DNA of 64,000 nt, from NCBI GenBank assembly GCA_014896235.1, contig JADBKU010000031.1, positions 1 through 64,000 of the forward strand. The letters are read 5' to 3'. Below are positions 50,909-59,741 of the stretch, one piece after another. Both the position numbers and the translations under genes were made by a program. The first letter of the stretch is position 1; each line of letters starts with the position of its first letter. This DNA is from a bacterium. GTDB taxonomy: Bacteria > Desulfobacterota > Binatia > Binatales > Binataceae. Below the pieces are notes generated by a model. The model saw only the letters and a program-made list of their open reading frames with translations, ran no database searches and was not told where the DNA came from.

Positions 50909-52264
50909 CTAGCGCATGATCTGCATCAGTCCGCTGGGCGTGCAGTACTTGGTGAAGTCGTGGTACTCCGGCGGAGCGTCGCTGTTGAAGCTCGGTCCCA
51001 CGCCCTGTCCGTCAACTGTGGACAGGAAGGTCATGTGCTCGTTCTGGACGTCCCAAACCGATCCGGTCACCGAATTGGTGGTAACGTGACCCACCTGGGG
51101 AACGGTCGCGGCGCGCGGTCCGAGCCAGAAGATCTTCCACAGGTTCAGGTTCGAATCGTAGATGTCGATCCAGGTCGCGTAGTGGAAGTGCGAATCCACG
51201 TACATCACGCGGCTGCCGTAGCAGTAGCCGGCCGATTCCGAGGGAATCCGCCGCACGTCGATGATGTTGTCCTGGCGAAGCTGCCACTTGCCCCACGATG
51301 GCTTCGGGAAGCCGAGCGGCATATCCCAGTCCTGCGGGAACTTGCCCGTCTCCATCGAATAGTCGTCAACCAGCGAAAGCAGCTTGCGCTGACCGAGGTC
51401 GCGGGCGCGGAACAGCGCCAGACCGCCGTTGAAACCGACCGTTTTGTAGTCGTCGAGCACGAAGTCGCTGCCCGCCGCCGGAGCGCATCGCGCGCTCACC
51501 GCCAGACGTAGCGAACGACGCAGCGCCGGCACGAACACGTAATCGTCTTCAGGCTTCTCGGGGTCCTTGCTGAAAATCGTCAGGTTGGTGGTGTACTTGG
51601 ACTGTTCCGGCTCCATCACCATGAACCATTCCGTGAACCAAGCGTTTCCGGCCTGCGGCAGGTTCATCGGCACGCCCGGGTCGGTGTTGTAACCAACCTG
51701 GCGGTAGATCCAGACGATCGAAGTGCAGGCGATGCTGCCGAAGCGGTCCTGCGTGCAGCTCAGTCCGGGATGATTGAACTGCTGGGCATAGAGATTCGGT
51801 ACGTATGAAAACCACACGTCGGCCAGCAGCTTGTAGCCTTTGTCCGGATCTTGGGGATTCGGGAATGGTTCGCCCGCGACGTAACCGTTGACGTAATGAT
51901 GGCCGGCCGGGGTGGTTCCCACCGAAGTCTGCGAGCCGTACTTCTCGCTAGCTTCGACGTAGCCTTTGGGCAGCGGCAGAATCTTGGTCGGCCCGACCGT
52001 CATCGACACGTCCGCGGGCATTTTCCAAAAATACTTGCCCTCGAACAGCGTCTGCATGCCGTACGGCATGAACTGCTTGTACTGCTGCCAGTTGCTCATC
52101 GTGATCGTTGTGCCAGGCGCAAGCGTGCCCTGGTTGGCGGTGTCCTTGAGCCACTGCTGCATCGGCGCGGGCGGGTCGTAGGTTTCGTCGGCGCGCGCAA
52201 AGCTCGTCGCCGCTCCCCACACCAGCGCGGCCGCCATCAAGACGGCCAGTTTACGCATCTTCAT
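50909..52264 (-). CDS. DUF1329-family secreted protein
   Basis: 451 residues. A signal peptide (MRKLAVLMAAALVWGAATSF, cleavage near ARADETY) leads into the DUF1329 domain: WQQYKQFMPYGMQTLFEGKY near residue 60, LRRSLRLAVSARCAPAAGSD near 245, DDYKTVGFNGG and MPLGFPKPSWGKWQL in the second half, and YCYGSRVMYVD near 345. Members are envelope proteins resembling LolB/LolA-type lipid-binding folds, often near transporters of hydrophobic compounds; the precise role is unknown. A close paralogue lies upstream at 52528, so the pair arose by duplication. Confidence 0.85.
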   Translation of the reverse strand: MKMRKLAVLMAAALVWGAATSFARADETYDPPAPMQQWLKDTANQGTLAPGTTITMSNWQQYKQFMPYGMQTLFEGKYFWKMPADVSMTVGPTKILPLPKGYVEASEKYGSQTSVGTTPAGHHYVNGYVAGEPFPNPQDPDKGYKLLADVWFSYVPNLYAQQFNHPGLSCTQDRFGSIACTSIVWIYRQVGYNTDPGVPMNLPQAGNAWFTEWFMVMEPEQSKYTTNLTIFSKDPEKPEDDYVFVPALRRSLRLAVSARCAPAAGSDFVLDDYKTVGFNGGLALFRARDLGQRKLLSLVDDYSMETGKFPQDWDMPLGFPKPSWGKWQLRQDNIIDVRRIPSESAGYCYGSRVMYVDSHFHYATWIDIYDSNLNLWKIFWLGPRAATVPQVGHVTTNSVTGSVWDVQNEHMTFLSTVDGQGVGPSFNSDAPPEYHDFTKYCTPSGLMQIMR

Positions 52265-52418
52265 TATAGAAACTTCTCCTCACCGGGGGTTAAACATAAG
52301 GATTTTAGCGGTCGCGAAGGAGCGATGGAATAGCTTCCGGACCGGGAAGTTTCAAATTATTCTGTGCGATTTTGGCTGACTTGCTAATGAAAGACGAGGA
52401 TTGCTCGCGTTTGCAAGT

Positions 52419-52510
52419 GCGTCCGAAAGAAAGAACCGGATCGTTTCGGACGCGCGTTCGAGACGATCCGGTTCGTAGTGCGCACGTCCGGCGGCTCGCG
52501 CCGGACGTGC
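52419..52510 (-). promoter_or_regulatory. Set of overlapping alternative hairpins between the DUF1329 paralogues
   Basis: Three stems lie within 92 bases on the minus-strand transcript. GCACGTCCGGC pairs with GCCGGACGTGC (52482-52510, 11 bp). GAACCGGATCGT pairs with ACGATCCGGTTC (52433-52474, 12 bp), followed by TTTCTTTC, a terminator. GCGTCCGAAA pairs with TTTCGGACGC (52419-52453, 10 bp), using part of the terminator stem. The last two exclude each other, as in attenuators. They follow the stop of the upstream DUF1329 gene and precede the other gene. Confidence 0.5.
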
Positions 52511-52527
52511 GGTTGACGGGAAGCGCC

Positions 52528-53913
52528 TTACTGCATGACCTGCATCAGGCCGCTGGGCGACGAGAACCGCGTGTAATTGCGGTACTCCGACGGGGCGCCA
52601 TTGTTGAAGTAAGGCCCCACGCCCTGCGCGTCATAGGTGGAGAGATACGTCGCGTGGTCGTTTTGCACGTCCCACACGCCCAAGGTCACCGAATTGGTGT
52701 TTACGTGGCCAAGCGGCGGCACATCCTCGGCCCGCGACGCCCAGAACTGGATCTTCCAGTGCTTCAGGTTGGAATCGAAGATGTCCAGCCATGCGGCGTA
52801 ATGATAGACCGAATCGACGTACATGATGCGGCTGCCATAGCAGTAGCCGGCGCGTTGCGACGGGATGCGCCGTGTGTCGATGATGTCATAGTCGCGCAAC
52901 TGCCATTTGCCCCATGACGGCTTTGGAAAGCCCAGCGGCATGTCCCAATCGTCGGGGATGTGCCCGGTCTGATGGGTGAAATCGCCTTCGAGCACGAGCA
53001 GTTTGCGATGGCCAAGGTAGGTCGCGTCGAACAACGCGAGACCGCCGTTGAAGCCGGGCGTGAAATAATCGTCCAGCACGAGGTCGCTGCCCGCCGCCGG
53101 AGCGCATCGCGCCGTCACCGCCAGGCGCAGCGAACGCCGCAAAGCCGGCACAAAGACGTAATCGTCCTCGGGCTTCTCCGGATTCTTGTAGAACACGGTC
53201 AGGTTGGTCGTGTATCGCGATTGTTCCGGCGTGATTACCTCGAACCATTGCGTGAACCACGCGTCGCCCGCCTGCGGATAGTTCTGCGGCACTCCCGGAT
53301 CGGTATTCCATCCCACCTGCGTATAGACCCATACGATCGTCGTGCAGGCGATATTGCCGAAACGGTCCTGAACGCAGCTAATTCCCGGATGGTTGAACGG
53401 CTGCGCATAAAGGTCGGGCACCCACGACAGGTAGTCGTCAGCCAGAATCTTGTAGCCTTTTTGCGGGTCAGGCTTGCCGTCGAACGCAGTCGGAAACGGC
53501 ATCCCACCATGATAATTTATTAGATAATGGCGCCCCTCGGGGGTGGTGCCGATCGACGTCTGACCGCCGTATTTCTCGCTCGCTTCGAGGTAGGTCTTGG
53601 GCTGCGGCAGAATCACCGTCGGGCCAACCTGAATCTGCGCGTCCGAAGGAATCTTCCAGAAATAGCGCCCGTCGAAGAGCGTCTGTAATCCGAACGACAT
53701 GTATTGCTTGTACTGCCGCCAGTTCTGGTTCGTAATTGTCACGCCGGGCTGTATCGTGGTTTGATTCTTCGTGTCGGCCAGCCACTGCTGCATGTCCGCC
53801 GGCGGAGCATAGCTGGGCGGCGTGTAACCCTGCGCAAATCCGGATTTGGCCGCAACGATCAGGATGCCGGCGGCGAGTCCGGCGACCATGCACTTGAACC
53901 TGTTTGTTCGCAC
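52528..53913 (-). CDS. DUF1329-family secreted protein, paralogue
   Basis: 461 residues. A signal peptide (MVAGLAAGILIVAAKSGFAQ region) precedes GYTPPSYAPPADMQQWL. Nearly all blocks of the downstream paralogue recur: WRQYKQYMSFGLQTLFDGRYFW, LRRSLRLAVTARCAPAAGSD, DMPLGFPKPSWGKWQL, AGYCYGSRIMYVD and SPSGLMQVMQ at the end (the downstream protein ends SGLMQIMR). The two are clearly a tandem duplication. The role is the same as for the partner; a hydrophobic-ligand or lipid-handling envelope function is inferred from the family. Confidence 0.85.
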   Translation of the reverse strand: MRTNRFKCMVAGLAAGILIVAAKSGFAQGYTPPSYAPPADMQQWLADTKNQTTIQPGVTITNQNWRQYKQYMSFGLQTLFDGRYFWKIPSDAQIQVGPTVILPQPKTYLEASEKYGGQTSIGTTPEGRHYLINYHGGMPFPTAFDGKPDPQKGYKILADDYLSWVPDLYAQPFNHPGISCVQDRFGNIACTTIVWVYTQVGWNTDPGVPQNYPQAGDAWFTQWFEVITPEQSRYTTNLTVFYKNPEKPEDDYVFVPALRRSLRLAVTARCAPAAGSDLVLDDYFTPGFNGGLALFDATYLGHRKLLVLEGDFTHQTGHIPDDWDMPLGFPKPSWGKWQLRDYDIIDTRRIPSQRAGYCYGSRIMYVDSVYHYAAWLDIFDSNLKHWKIQFWASRAEDVPPLGHVNTNSVTLGVWDVQNDHATYLSTYDAQGVGPYFNNGAPSEYRNYTRFSSPSGLMQVMQ

Positions 53914-54043
53914 TTTTCTTCCCCTCTATAAACAAGCGCTAGCTTGCTGATTGGGCCGGAAAAGAACCTTCTAGCGCTGATGGGCCGCGACGTCTCGCAA
54001 AAACGCGCCAACAAATGTCCTTGCGCGACCGTAATTAAAAATC

Positions 54044-54065
54044 TAGCAAATACCAGGATTTGCTA
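54044..54065. promoter_or_regulatory. Operator-like inverted repeat upstream of the DUF1329 pair
   Basis: TAGCAAAT-ACCAGG-ATTTGCTA is a perfect 8-bp inverted repeat 131 bases upstream of the first DUF1329 gene. A second hairpin, TTGTCGG-N15-CCGACAA, is at about 54080-54108. Otherwise the 53914-54327 gap (414 bases) is AT-rich and contains no gene I can support; it probably holds the promoter of the DUF1329 unit. Confidence 0.4.
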
Positions 54066-54327
54066 ATCTAATTTCGTCTTTGTCGGCCTTACGTCGAAAG
54101 ACCGACAATCTGGACGGAATTCTCGATTCCGCTCGCCACTTTCCTCCTTTCCCAGACGAGGATTAATTCGAGAAACCCGCGACTGAAATATAATTCAGTG
54201 CAAGCCCGAAAGGCTTGTAGATAATCCCTAACTTCCTGTCAACCGATCAATCGTTTCGGCGCTCTTTGAGTCCCCCAATGTCATCCGTGCACGGTCTCGA
54301 TTCGCCGCGCTGCCCGATCGCGTTCGC

Positions 54328-55341
54328 TCAGATGCGCGGAATCACCTTTTCGCCGAATTTCCTGATTATTTCGAGCGCCCGCTGATGCGCCGGGCCGCCC
54401 GGCTGGCGAAATCGGATGATCAGGTAGTCGGGCCGCACGAGCTCTTTCCACTTCTGCAGTTGCTCGACGCAATCGTCCGGCGACCCGACGATTAGCCGAT
54501 CTTGCGCAAGTTTTTGGAAGGTCAAATCCGCCGGCCGCCTGATGTCTTTGAGATATTCATCCGGCCGGAAAGCGCCGTACTCGAAATAGAACCGATGCGT
54601 CACCATGGTCGGGCCGGATTCCGCTTCCGCTTGCGCCATACTGTCCGCGACCACCGCGTCGCGCATCAGGCAGACGAACGGCTTGCGCCCGGCGGCGGAT
54701 GCGGCCGCGCGGTACTGATCGACAAAGCCCTTGATCACCGGCAGCGACTGCACCGGGTCGGAAATCCATCCGTCGGCGAGACGGCCCGCCCGCGCGATGC
54801 CCTTCTCCGTCCACGACGCCATCCAGATTGGCGGTCCGGGCCGCTGATGCGGCGCGGGCGTGACCAGCGCGTCCTTGAGCCGGAAATGCTTGCCCTCGAA
54901 ACTGAAACGCTCGCCGCTCCAGGCTTGCCGAATGAGTTTGACGCCTTCGACCAGCCGCGCAACTCGCTCGGCCGGATTCGCCTGAAACAGATCGAAGTCG
55001 GGCGGCTGATAACCCGCGCCGACGCTGAGCACCAGCCGGCCGCGCGTGGCGAGGTCGATAATCGCGCAATCCTCGGCGACGTGTATCGGATGATGCAGCG
55101 GGAGCAGCAGCACGCAGGTGCCGACCTTGATCCGCCGCGTCTGCGCGCCGACCATCGCCGCCGTCAACAGCGGACTCGGCAGATAGCCGTCAGGCTGCTG
55201 ATGATGCTCGGTGATAAAGCAGCCGTCCCATCCGGATTCTTCGGCCATCCGGGCTTCGGCGAAAATTTCCTCGAGCACCCGGCCCATGTTGGCGCCATTC
55301 GGTGGGTCCTGGGTGCAGGGCAGATAACCAACAGGCAGCAT
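54328..55341 (-). CDS. LLM-class flavin-dependent oxidoreductase
   Basis: 337 residues from ATG 55341, which has GGAGGAG eight bases upstream; a frame extends 33 codons further upstream without family character. MLPVGYLPCTQDPPN, SGWDGCFITEHHQQPDGYL near residue 40, GRLVLSVGAGYQPPDFDLF near 105, and FVCLMRDAVVADS near 220 fit luciferase-like monooxygenases using reduced FMN or F420. The enzyme may oxidise a carbon compound or act as a dehydrogenase. It is the last gene before a stretch with no clear genes. The substrate is unknown. Confidence 0.9.
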   Translation of the reverse strand: MLPVGYLPCTQDPPNGANMGRVLEEIFAEARMAEESGWDGCFITEHHQQPDGYLPSPLLTAAMVGAQTRRIKVGTCVLLLPLHHPIHVAEDCAIIDLATRGRLVLSVGAGYQPPDFDLFQANPAERVARLVEGVKLIRQAWSGERFSFEGKHFRLKDALVTPAPHQRPGPPIWMASWTEKGIARAGRLADGWISDPVQSLPVIKGFVDQYRAAASAAGRKPFVCLMRDAVVADSMAQAEAESGPTMVTHRFYFEYGAFRPDEYLKDIRRPADLTFQKLAQDRLIVGSPDDCVEQLQKWKELVRPDYLIIRFRQPGGPAHQRALEIIRKFGEKVIPRI

Positions 55342-55549
55342 ACCGTCTCCTCCGCGCGACGCCTTCCTGACTTTCAGCCGCCGCGGGCGTTTCGGACTTG
55401 CCACGATCGGCGGCGCCGAGTCAACGACGGCTGCGGGCAATTCCCGCCCATAGCTTTGGCGTTTCTGTCTATTTTTAATGAAAAGGCTGTTGCCCCTCGC
55501 TTATTCGACTTGTCGAAACGAGGATGAACGCCGTCTTACGATTGGGTGC

Positions 55550-55837
55550 GCTTGACGCTCGCAAGCAGCGCGGCGGGCGCGGTTTCGACTATCGCTGGTT
55601 CCGCGCCCTTTGTCATTCGGACGATTGCCGCATATTCCGATCCGGTAACAAAGCAGCCAAAGACCCGCTCGCCAGCGCGCATCAAGCTTGCGATTCGATA
55701 CCATCCAAGCAAGCCGTTAGTGCCGCTCGCGGCTGATTCGCTTGAGCGTTATCGCCGCCGGATCGGCCTCGGATTCAAGGGCCGCAATCATGTGATTGAA
55801 TGGCGCAAGCTTGGGATCGGCGATTTGGAGCGCAACG
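55550..55837 (-). other. Fragmentary coding-like region
   Basis: Directly after the methyltransferase stop, one minus-strand frame reads LQIADPKLAPFNHMIAALES and ends at a TAA; a second, overlapping frame reads GLLGWYRIASLMRAGERVFG, then AAIVRMTKGAEPAIVETAP, up to TAA near 55550. Each looks more like protein than a shadow frame, yet neither has a clear start. They may be a decayed gene or a short real gene with a frame error. I cannot identify a family. Confidence 0.3.
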
Positions 55838-56662
55838 TCACTTGGTGACGATCGCTTCGAGGTATTCGCCGGGAATAACGAGGGTCCCATCTTTGGCTAC
55901 GTTGAATCTGTTGAGAAGTGCGTATAAATCGGCGTCAAGCGCTCGGCGACCTGATTCGTCGATGCTCGCAAACGCTTTCACGATTGGTCCGTAGTAACTG
56001 GAGAAGATTTCGACCCAGTGCCCAGGCGACTTGTAGCGGAAGATGAAATTCCTGGTCGCCGCCGAGACCGTTACGGAACGACCGAAGAGCGAGTTGAGGT
56101 GGGATTCGGAGCCCCACAGCAACGGGGATGCGACGCCGGGCGACGGTGGAACGTACTTGCCAATGGTTTTGAACAACTCGCCGATGAACCCCTGTGGCGT
56201 CCAGTTCGCCATGGCGATCTTTCCGCAAGGCCGGCATACACGCATCATTTCGCTTGCCGCTTTTGCCTGATTCGGCGTGAACATCACGCCGAATGTCGAT
56301 AGAACCACGTCAAAACTCTCGTCCGCGAATGGAAGAGCTTCAGCATCGGCTTCCTGGAACCTGACTGAAAGGCGCTCAGCTTGCGCGCGTTCGCGTCCGC
56401 GCTCAAGCAGCGCGCCGACGTAATCGGTCGAGATGACGTCGGCGAAACGGCGCGCGGCGGCAAGCGTCGCATTGCCATTGCCTGCGGCCACATCGAGGAC
56501 GCGCTGGTTGCTGCGCAGATCTGCGGCTTCGCAAAGCAATTCGCCCACGATTTGCAGAGTGGATCCTATGATAGCGTAATCGCCGGCTTCCCACGTGGTT
56601 TTCTGTCGGATTTTGATTGCAGTGAGATCAAGAGCGGCGGGGGTGGTGACGAGACTCTCCAT
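55838..56662 (-). CDS. SAM-dependent methyltransferase, class I (UbiE/COQ5-like)
   Basis: 274 residues. Motif I VLDVAAGNGNATLAAARRF lies near residue 55, with Asp (ISTDYV) after the second strand, the EADAEALPFADESFDVVLST block near 105 and an active-site-like region MMRVCRPCGKIAMANWTPQGF near 140. These are typical of the UbiE-like class I methyltransferases; the methyl acceptor is unknown. GGAAGG lies nine bases before the ATG. Divergent from the AraC regulator at 56937, which suggests that the regulator controls it (inference). Confidence 0.9.
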   Translation of the reverse strand: MESLVTTPAALDLTAIKIRQKTTWEAGDYAIIGSTLQIVGELLCEAADLRSNQRVLDVAAGNGNATLAAARRFADVISTDYVGALLERGRERAQAERLSVRFQEADAEALPFADESFDVVLSTFGVMFTPNQAKAASEMMRVCRPCGKIAMANWTPQGFIGELFKTIGKYVPPSPGVASPLLWGSESHLNSLFGRSVTVSAATRNFIFRYKSPGHWVEIFSSYYGPIVKAFASIDESGRRALDADLYALLNRFNVAKDGTLVIPGEYLEAIVTK

Positions 56663-56936
56663 TTACTACATCCTTCCCGATATGTTTTGGCTATCGCGAC
56701 GAATAGTTGGAACCATGCTCTCAAGCTCATCGACGCCGCATGGCGTCGCCGCGGGCGCGTTGCGGATTATGACCTCTTCAGGCTCGCGGAACCGCCGCGT
56801 ACTGATATCCTAGTGCCCGGCGCCCACGACCGTGAATGACCCAACGTCCGCCACGCTTGACCGCGCGTCGGAATCTGGCGTTCTTTCGATACGCTGGGCT
56901 CCCCAGCGTTGGAGCGCTCAACGTAACGGAGCCGGA

Positions 56937-57932
56937 ATGACGATCGATACGTTATCGGACGTTTTGAAAACGGTGCGGCTGACCGGCGCGGCCTTCTTCG
57001 AGGTTGTGGCCCGGTCGCCGTGGGCCGTTGAACAGCCGGCGCGAGAGGTGATCCTGCCGAGGGTGTTGGCGGGCGCCGATCATCTGATCGCGTACCATGT
57101 GGTCGTCGAAGGCGGCTGTTTCGCCAATATCATCGGCGAAGAGCCAATCAGGATCGAAGCTGGCGAAATCATAGTTTTCACCAAGGGCGATCCGCACGTG
57201 ATGTCCAGCGGTCCCGGCATGCGAGCGCAGCCGGCCACCGCGGACCCATTCGCGACAGCGGAAGACGGCCAGCTGCCGTTTTTCGTAAAGTATGGCGGCG
57301 ATGGCCGGGAGCAGAGCCGGTTAGTCTGTGGATTTCTCGCCTGCGATGCTCGCCCTTTCAATCCGCTGCTGGACCATCTTCCGCCGATAATTAAGACCGA
57401 TGGATCGAAAGACGACGACTCCACCTGGCTCGGCCAATTCATTCGTTTGGCGATCGTCGAATCAACATCCAGGCGCGCAGGCGGCGAAAGCGTGTTGGCG
57501 CGGCTCAGCGAACTGATGTTCATCGAGGTGGTCCGCCGACACCTCGAGGCCTTGCCGCACGAACGGATCGGATGGCTCGCCGGCTTGCGCGACCCGTTCG
57601 TCGGAAAAGCGTTGTCGCTGATGCATGGCAGGCCGGCGCGGAATTGGACGCTGGAAAAACTGGCCAGAGGCGTGGGGCTTTCGCGATCGGCGCTCGCCGA
57701 GCGGTTCGCGGAACTAATCGGCATTCCGCCGATGCAATATCTAGCGAAATGGCGCATGCAGATTGCTTCGGGACTGTTAAGCAACGGCAGCGCCAGCATC
57801 GCAGCTATCGCCGCCGAAGTGGGTTATGGGTCCGAAGCCGCTTTCAGCCGCGCCTTCAAGAAGTTGGTCGGCATTTCACCCTCGGCTTGGCGATATCGCC
57901 GTATTGTTGCTGAAAACCAACGAGCCGGTTGA
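56937..57932 (+). CDS. AraC-family transcriptional regulator with cupin N-terminal domain
   Basis: 331 residues from ATG 56937 (GGAG five bases upstream); a frame extends 35 codons further upstream. The N-terminal half is cupin-like (HVVVEGGCFANI, IRIEAGEIIVFTKGDPHVM near residue 85), the sensor part of many regulators. The C-terminus has the AraC double helix-turn-helix: WTLEKLARGVGLSRSALAER near 240 and IAAIAAEVGYGSEAAFSRAF near 292, followed by the PSAWR signature. It probably responds to a small molecule and acts on a nearby gene, such as the divergent methyltransferase. Confidence 0.92.
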   Translation: MTIDTLSDVLKTVRLTGAAFFEVVARSPWAVEQPAREVILPRVLAGADHLIAYHVVVEGGCFANIIGEEPIRIEAGEIIVFTKGDPHVMSSGPGMRAQPATADPFATAEDGQLPFFVKYGGDGREQSRLVCGFLACDARPFNPLLDHLPPIIKTDGSKDDDSTWLGQFIRLAIVESTSRRAGGESVLARLSELMFIEVVRRHLEALPHERIGWLAGLRDPFVGKALSLMHGRPARNWTLEKLARGVGLSRSALAERFAELIGIPPMQYLAKWRMQIASGLLSNGSASIAAIAAEVGYGSEAAFSRAFKKLVGISPSAWRYRRIVAENQRAG

Positions 57933-58057
57933 AGAATCAAACAAGCTCGTTGGTCCGGCGCGACGGAAGCGCCAAATGATTCCGTGATCGGCTCTGCCGC
58001 GGTGGCTGTCAATAGTGGCTGAACGAAAGCGGTGATTTAGAATTTCGCGCTTTTATT

Positions 58058-58132
58058 TGGTGATCCCAGCGGGAGTCGAACCCGCGTTCCCGACGTGAGA
58101 GGCCGGTGTCCTAACCACTAGACGATGGGACC
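58058..58132 (-). tRNA. tRNA-Glu (anticodon CTC)
   Basis: On the minus strand the sequence folds into a complete cloverleaf: acceptor GGTCCCA with TGGGATC, D arm with GTGGTTAGGAC, anticodon stem CCGGC/GTCGG with loop CTCTCAC (CTC), T arm GGGTTCGACTC, and encoded CCA. It reads GAG codons. It lies 26 bases downstream of the tRNA-Gln gene on the same strand. Confidence 0.95.
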
Positions 58133-58158
58133 ACTCGCGCTCCGCGCGGCGGAGGGTT

Positions 58159-58234
58159 TGGCTGAGGAGGGAGGACTCGAACCTCCAATCCCCTGATCCA
58201 GAGTCAGGTGCCTTGCCAATTTGGCCACTCCTCA
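58159..58234 (-). tRNA. tRNA-Gln (anticodon CTG)
   Basis: Minus-strand cloverleaf with acceptor TGAGGAG/CTCCTCA, the weak U1-A72 pair typical of glutamine tRNA, anticodon stem CCTGA/TCAGG with loop CTCTGGA (CTG), T arm GGTTCGAGTCC and encoded CCA. It reads CAG codons and is upstream of tRNA-Glu in the same transcript. Confidence 0.95.
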
Positions 58235-58297
58235 GCAGAGGCATTATTTATAGCCGCAGCAAGGCGAGGTTCCAATAGGCTTGGGATGCGGACCGGA

Positions 58298-58819
58298 TTA
58301 GCTTGCCGCGGAATCGCGCAGGGTTTCGGCGTGATGCTCGACCAGTTGATCGCAGCGTTGCAGCAGCGCCGCGTCCTGGCAGAAGCGCTCGATCATGTAA
58401 CTGAGCTCGCCGAGATCATGCACCAGCAGGCGCTGGCAGCGCTCGTATTCGTCGCGCTTCTGGAGGCCGCGGAGCAGGCTGCCGACCATGTCCTCGAGTT
58501 CGGTCTCTTCGACTTCGACGGCGATCGCCAGCGCCCGCTCGATCGTGAATTCGCGATCCGGTTCGGCCATGTAGTGCTCGAGCAAATCGCGCAGCTTGGC
58601 GATCGATTCCTCGTCGCACGGCACCGGGCTGGGTTGTTCGGCCTGGCCTTCGAGGTCGAGCACGGTCAGCACCAGATCCAGCGCGCCGACGTGCCGGGCC
58701 TCGTCGCGCGCCATCCCGAACCAGAATTCGTGAAGCGTCGAATCGGAAGCGAAGATTTTGGCGAAGCGGGCGTATAGCGCCATGCTGCGCTTTTCCAGCG
58801 CGATCGTGGTTTCGAGCAT
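58298..58819 (-). CDS. Ferritin-like / rubrerythrin-like domain protein
   Basis: 173 residues from ATG 58819; a GTG six codons earlier (58837) is an alternative, and neither has a strong ribosome site. The four-helix pattern with metal ligands is present: IALEKRSMALYARF near residue 7, the EARHVGALDLV motif near 40 (ExxH), and a second set near IAVEVEETELEDMV about residue 106. Such proteins hold a di-iron centre; members include rubrerythrins and stress proteins. The last 60 residues are helical and rich in Glu/Leu. It is upstream of the tRNA pair. No electron-transfer domain is attached. Confidence 0.75.
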   Translation of the reverse strand: MLETTIALEKRSMALYARFAKIFASDSTLHEFWFGMARDEARHVGALDLVLTVLDLEGQAEQPSPVPCDEESIAKLRDLLEHYMAEPDREFTIERALAIAVEVEETELEDMVGSLLRGLQKRDEYERCQRLLVHDLGELSYMIERFCQDAALLQRCDQLVEHHAETLRDSAAS

Positions 58820-58931
58820 CGCCCGCGTCGTTGGCACAAAACGGATATTAACGCCCGCGCGCGGCGATGGTAAAGCGATTGCGCGCGGCGGCGCGAAGTC
58901 GCTCGCTCGTTGCGAACGCGATCGGAAGTCT

Positions 58932-59741
58932 TCAGGTATCGGATTTGGTCGAGCCGCCCGCCGCCTCGAGCGCCGCCGGCGCCGATTGGAACAGCGCGGC
59001 CAGTTCGTTGAAACTCGCCTGCAGCTCCGAGGCCGACTCAAAACTCATCGCGAGCTTAAGCAGCATCGCGCGGAAATCGATCGCCGGCTGGATTGAACTG
59101 GCGGTCTGGCGCAGATTCACCGCGAAAGCGTCGGAGAGCAACGAGAGCTGATATTGCAGCCCGCGCATCGCTTCCATGCTTTGCGCGAGTTCCGCAAGTT
59201 GCGTCTGAAAAACCCGCATCGGCTCGAACATCCGGGCGAGTTTGGCGATCTGATCGCGAAATGTGGCCAGAGGGGCGAAGGATTTCAACGCCGACTGCCC
59301 GAGACCTTCGATCGATTCGAACGCGCGCATCAGATCGAAAATACGTTCCTGGAAGGATTTTATAGGCTCGAATGCTTTCGCGACGGCCTGCGCCACCTGG
59401 TACTGATTATCGCCGCCCGCCGCGCCGTTCGTTTCGCTGGCGCCGGCGGCCTTTTCGGCGTAGCGCACCACAGCCTCGCGAATGCTTGAGGCGGCGCTTT
59501 CCGCCGCGGCCGGTTCGCCCGCGACCGGCGGGGCGATCAACTGCTCGTATTTCGCAGGCTCTCGGTCCGCTCCGGCGGACTCTTCAGACATTACCCAGTC
59601 GCCTGATTTCGCTTCGCTTACGGCCTGATTCGCCGCATACATCTCAGCGGTGCTGCGCTTATAAACCGAATTGACGGGACTTTGTCCATTACCGCCAGGT
59701 TCGAGCAATCGCCGCCTTAATTCTTCAAGCTTGAGATTCAT
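58932..59741 (-). CDS. Hypothetical helical protein with about 17-residue repeats
   Basis: 269 residues from ATG 59741 (GGGAG eight bases upstream). The start, MNLKLEELRRRLLEPGG, is followed by an acidic, Ala/Ser-rich linker. From about residue 125 to 230 a motif of about 17 residues recurs five times: AFEPIKSFQERIFDLMR, then AFESIEGLGQSALKS, FAPLATFRDQIAKLAR, MFEPMRVFQTQLAELAQ and SMEAMRGLQYQLSLLSD. The pattern suggests a long amphipathic helical rod or coiled coil. No family is recognised; phasin-like or filament-like roles are possible but unproven. It is upstream of the ferritin-like gene on the same strand, 112 bases apart. Confidence 0.65.
   Translation of the reverse strand: MNLKLEELRRRLLEPGGNGQSPVNSVYKRSTAEMYAANQAVSEAKSGDWVMSEESAGADREPAKYEQLIAPPVAGEPAAAESAASSIREAVVRYAEKAAGASETNGAAGGDNQYQVAQAVAKAFEPIKSFQERIFDLMRAFESIEGLGQSALKSFAPLATFRDQIAKLARMFEPMRVFQTQLAELAQSMEAMRGLQYQLSLLSDAFAVNLRQTASSIQPAIDFRAMLLKLAMSFESASELQASFNELAALFQSAPAALEAAGGSTKSDT

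Noticed and set aside
58208-58777. 189-residue open frame on the plus strand over the tRNA-Gln gene and ferritin-like gene
   Set aside because: It overlaps a tRNA and a gene with ferritin motifs on the opposite strand; shadow frame.
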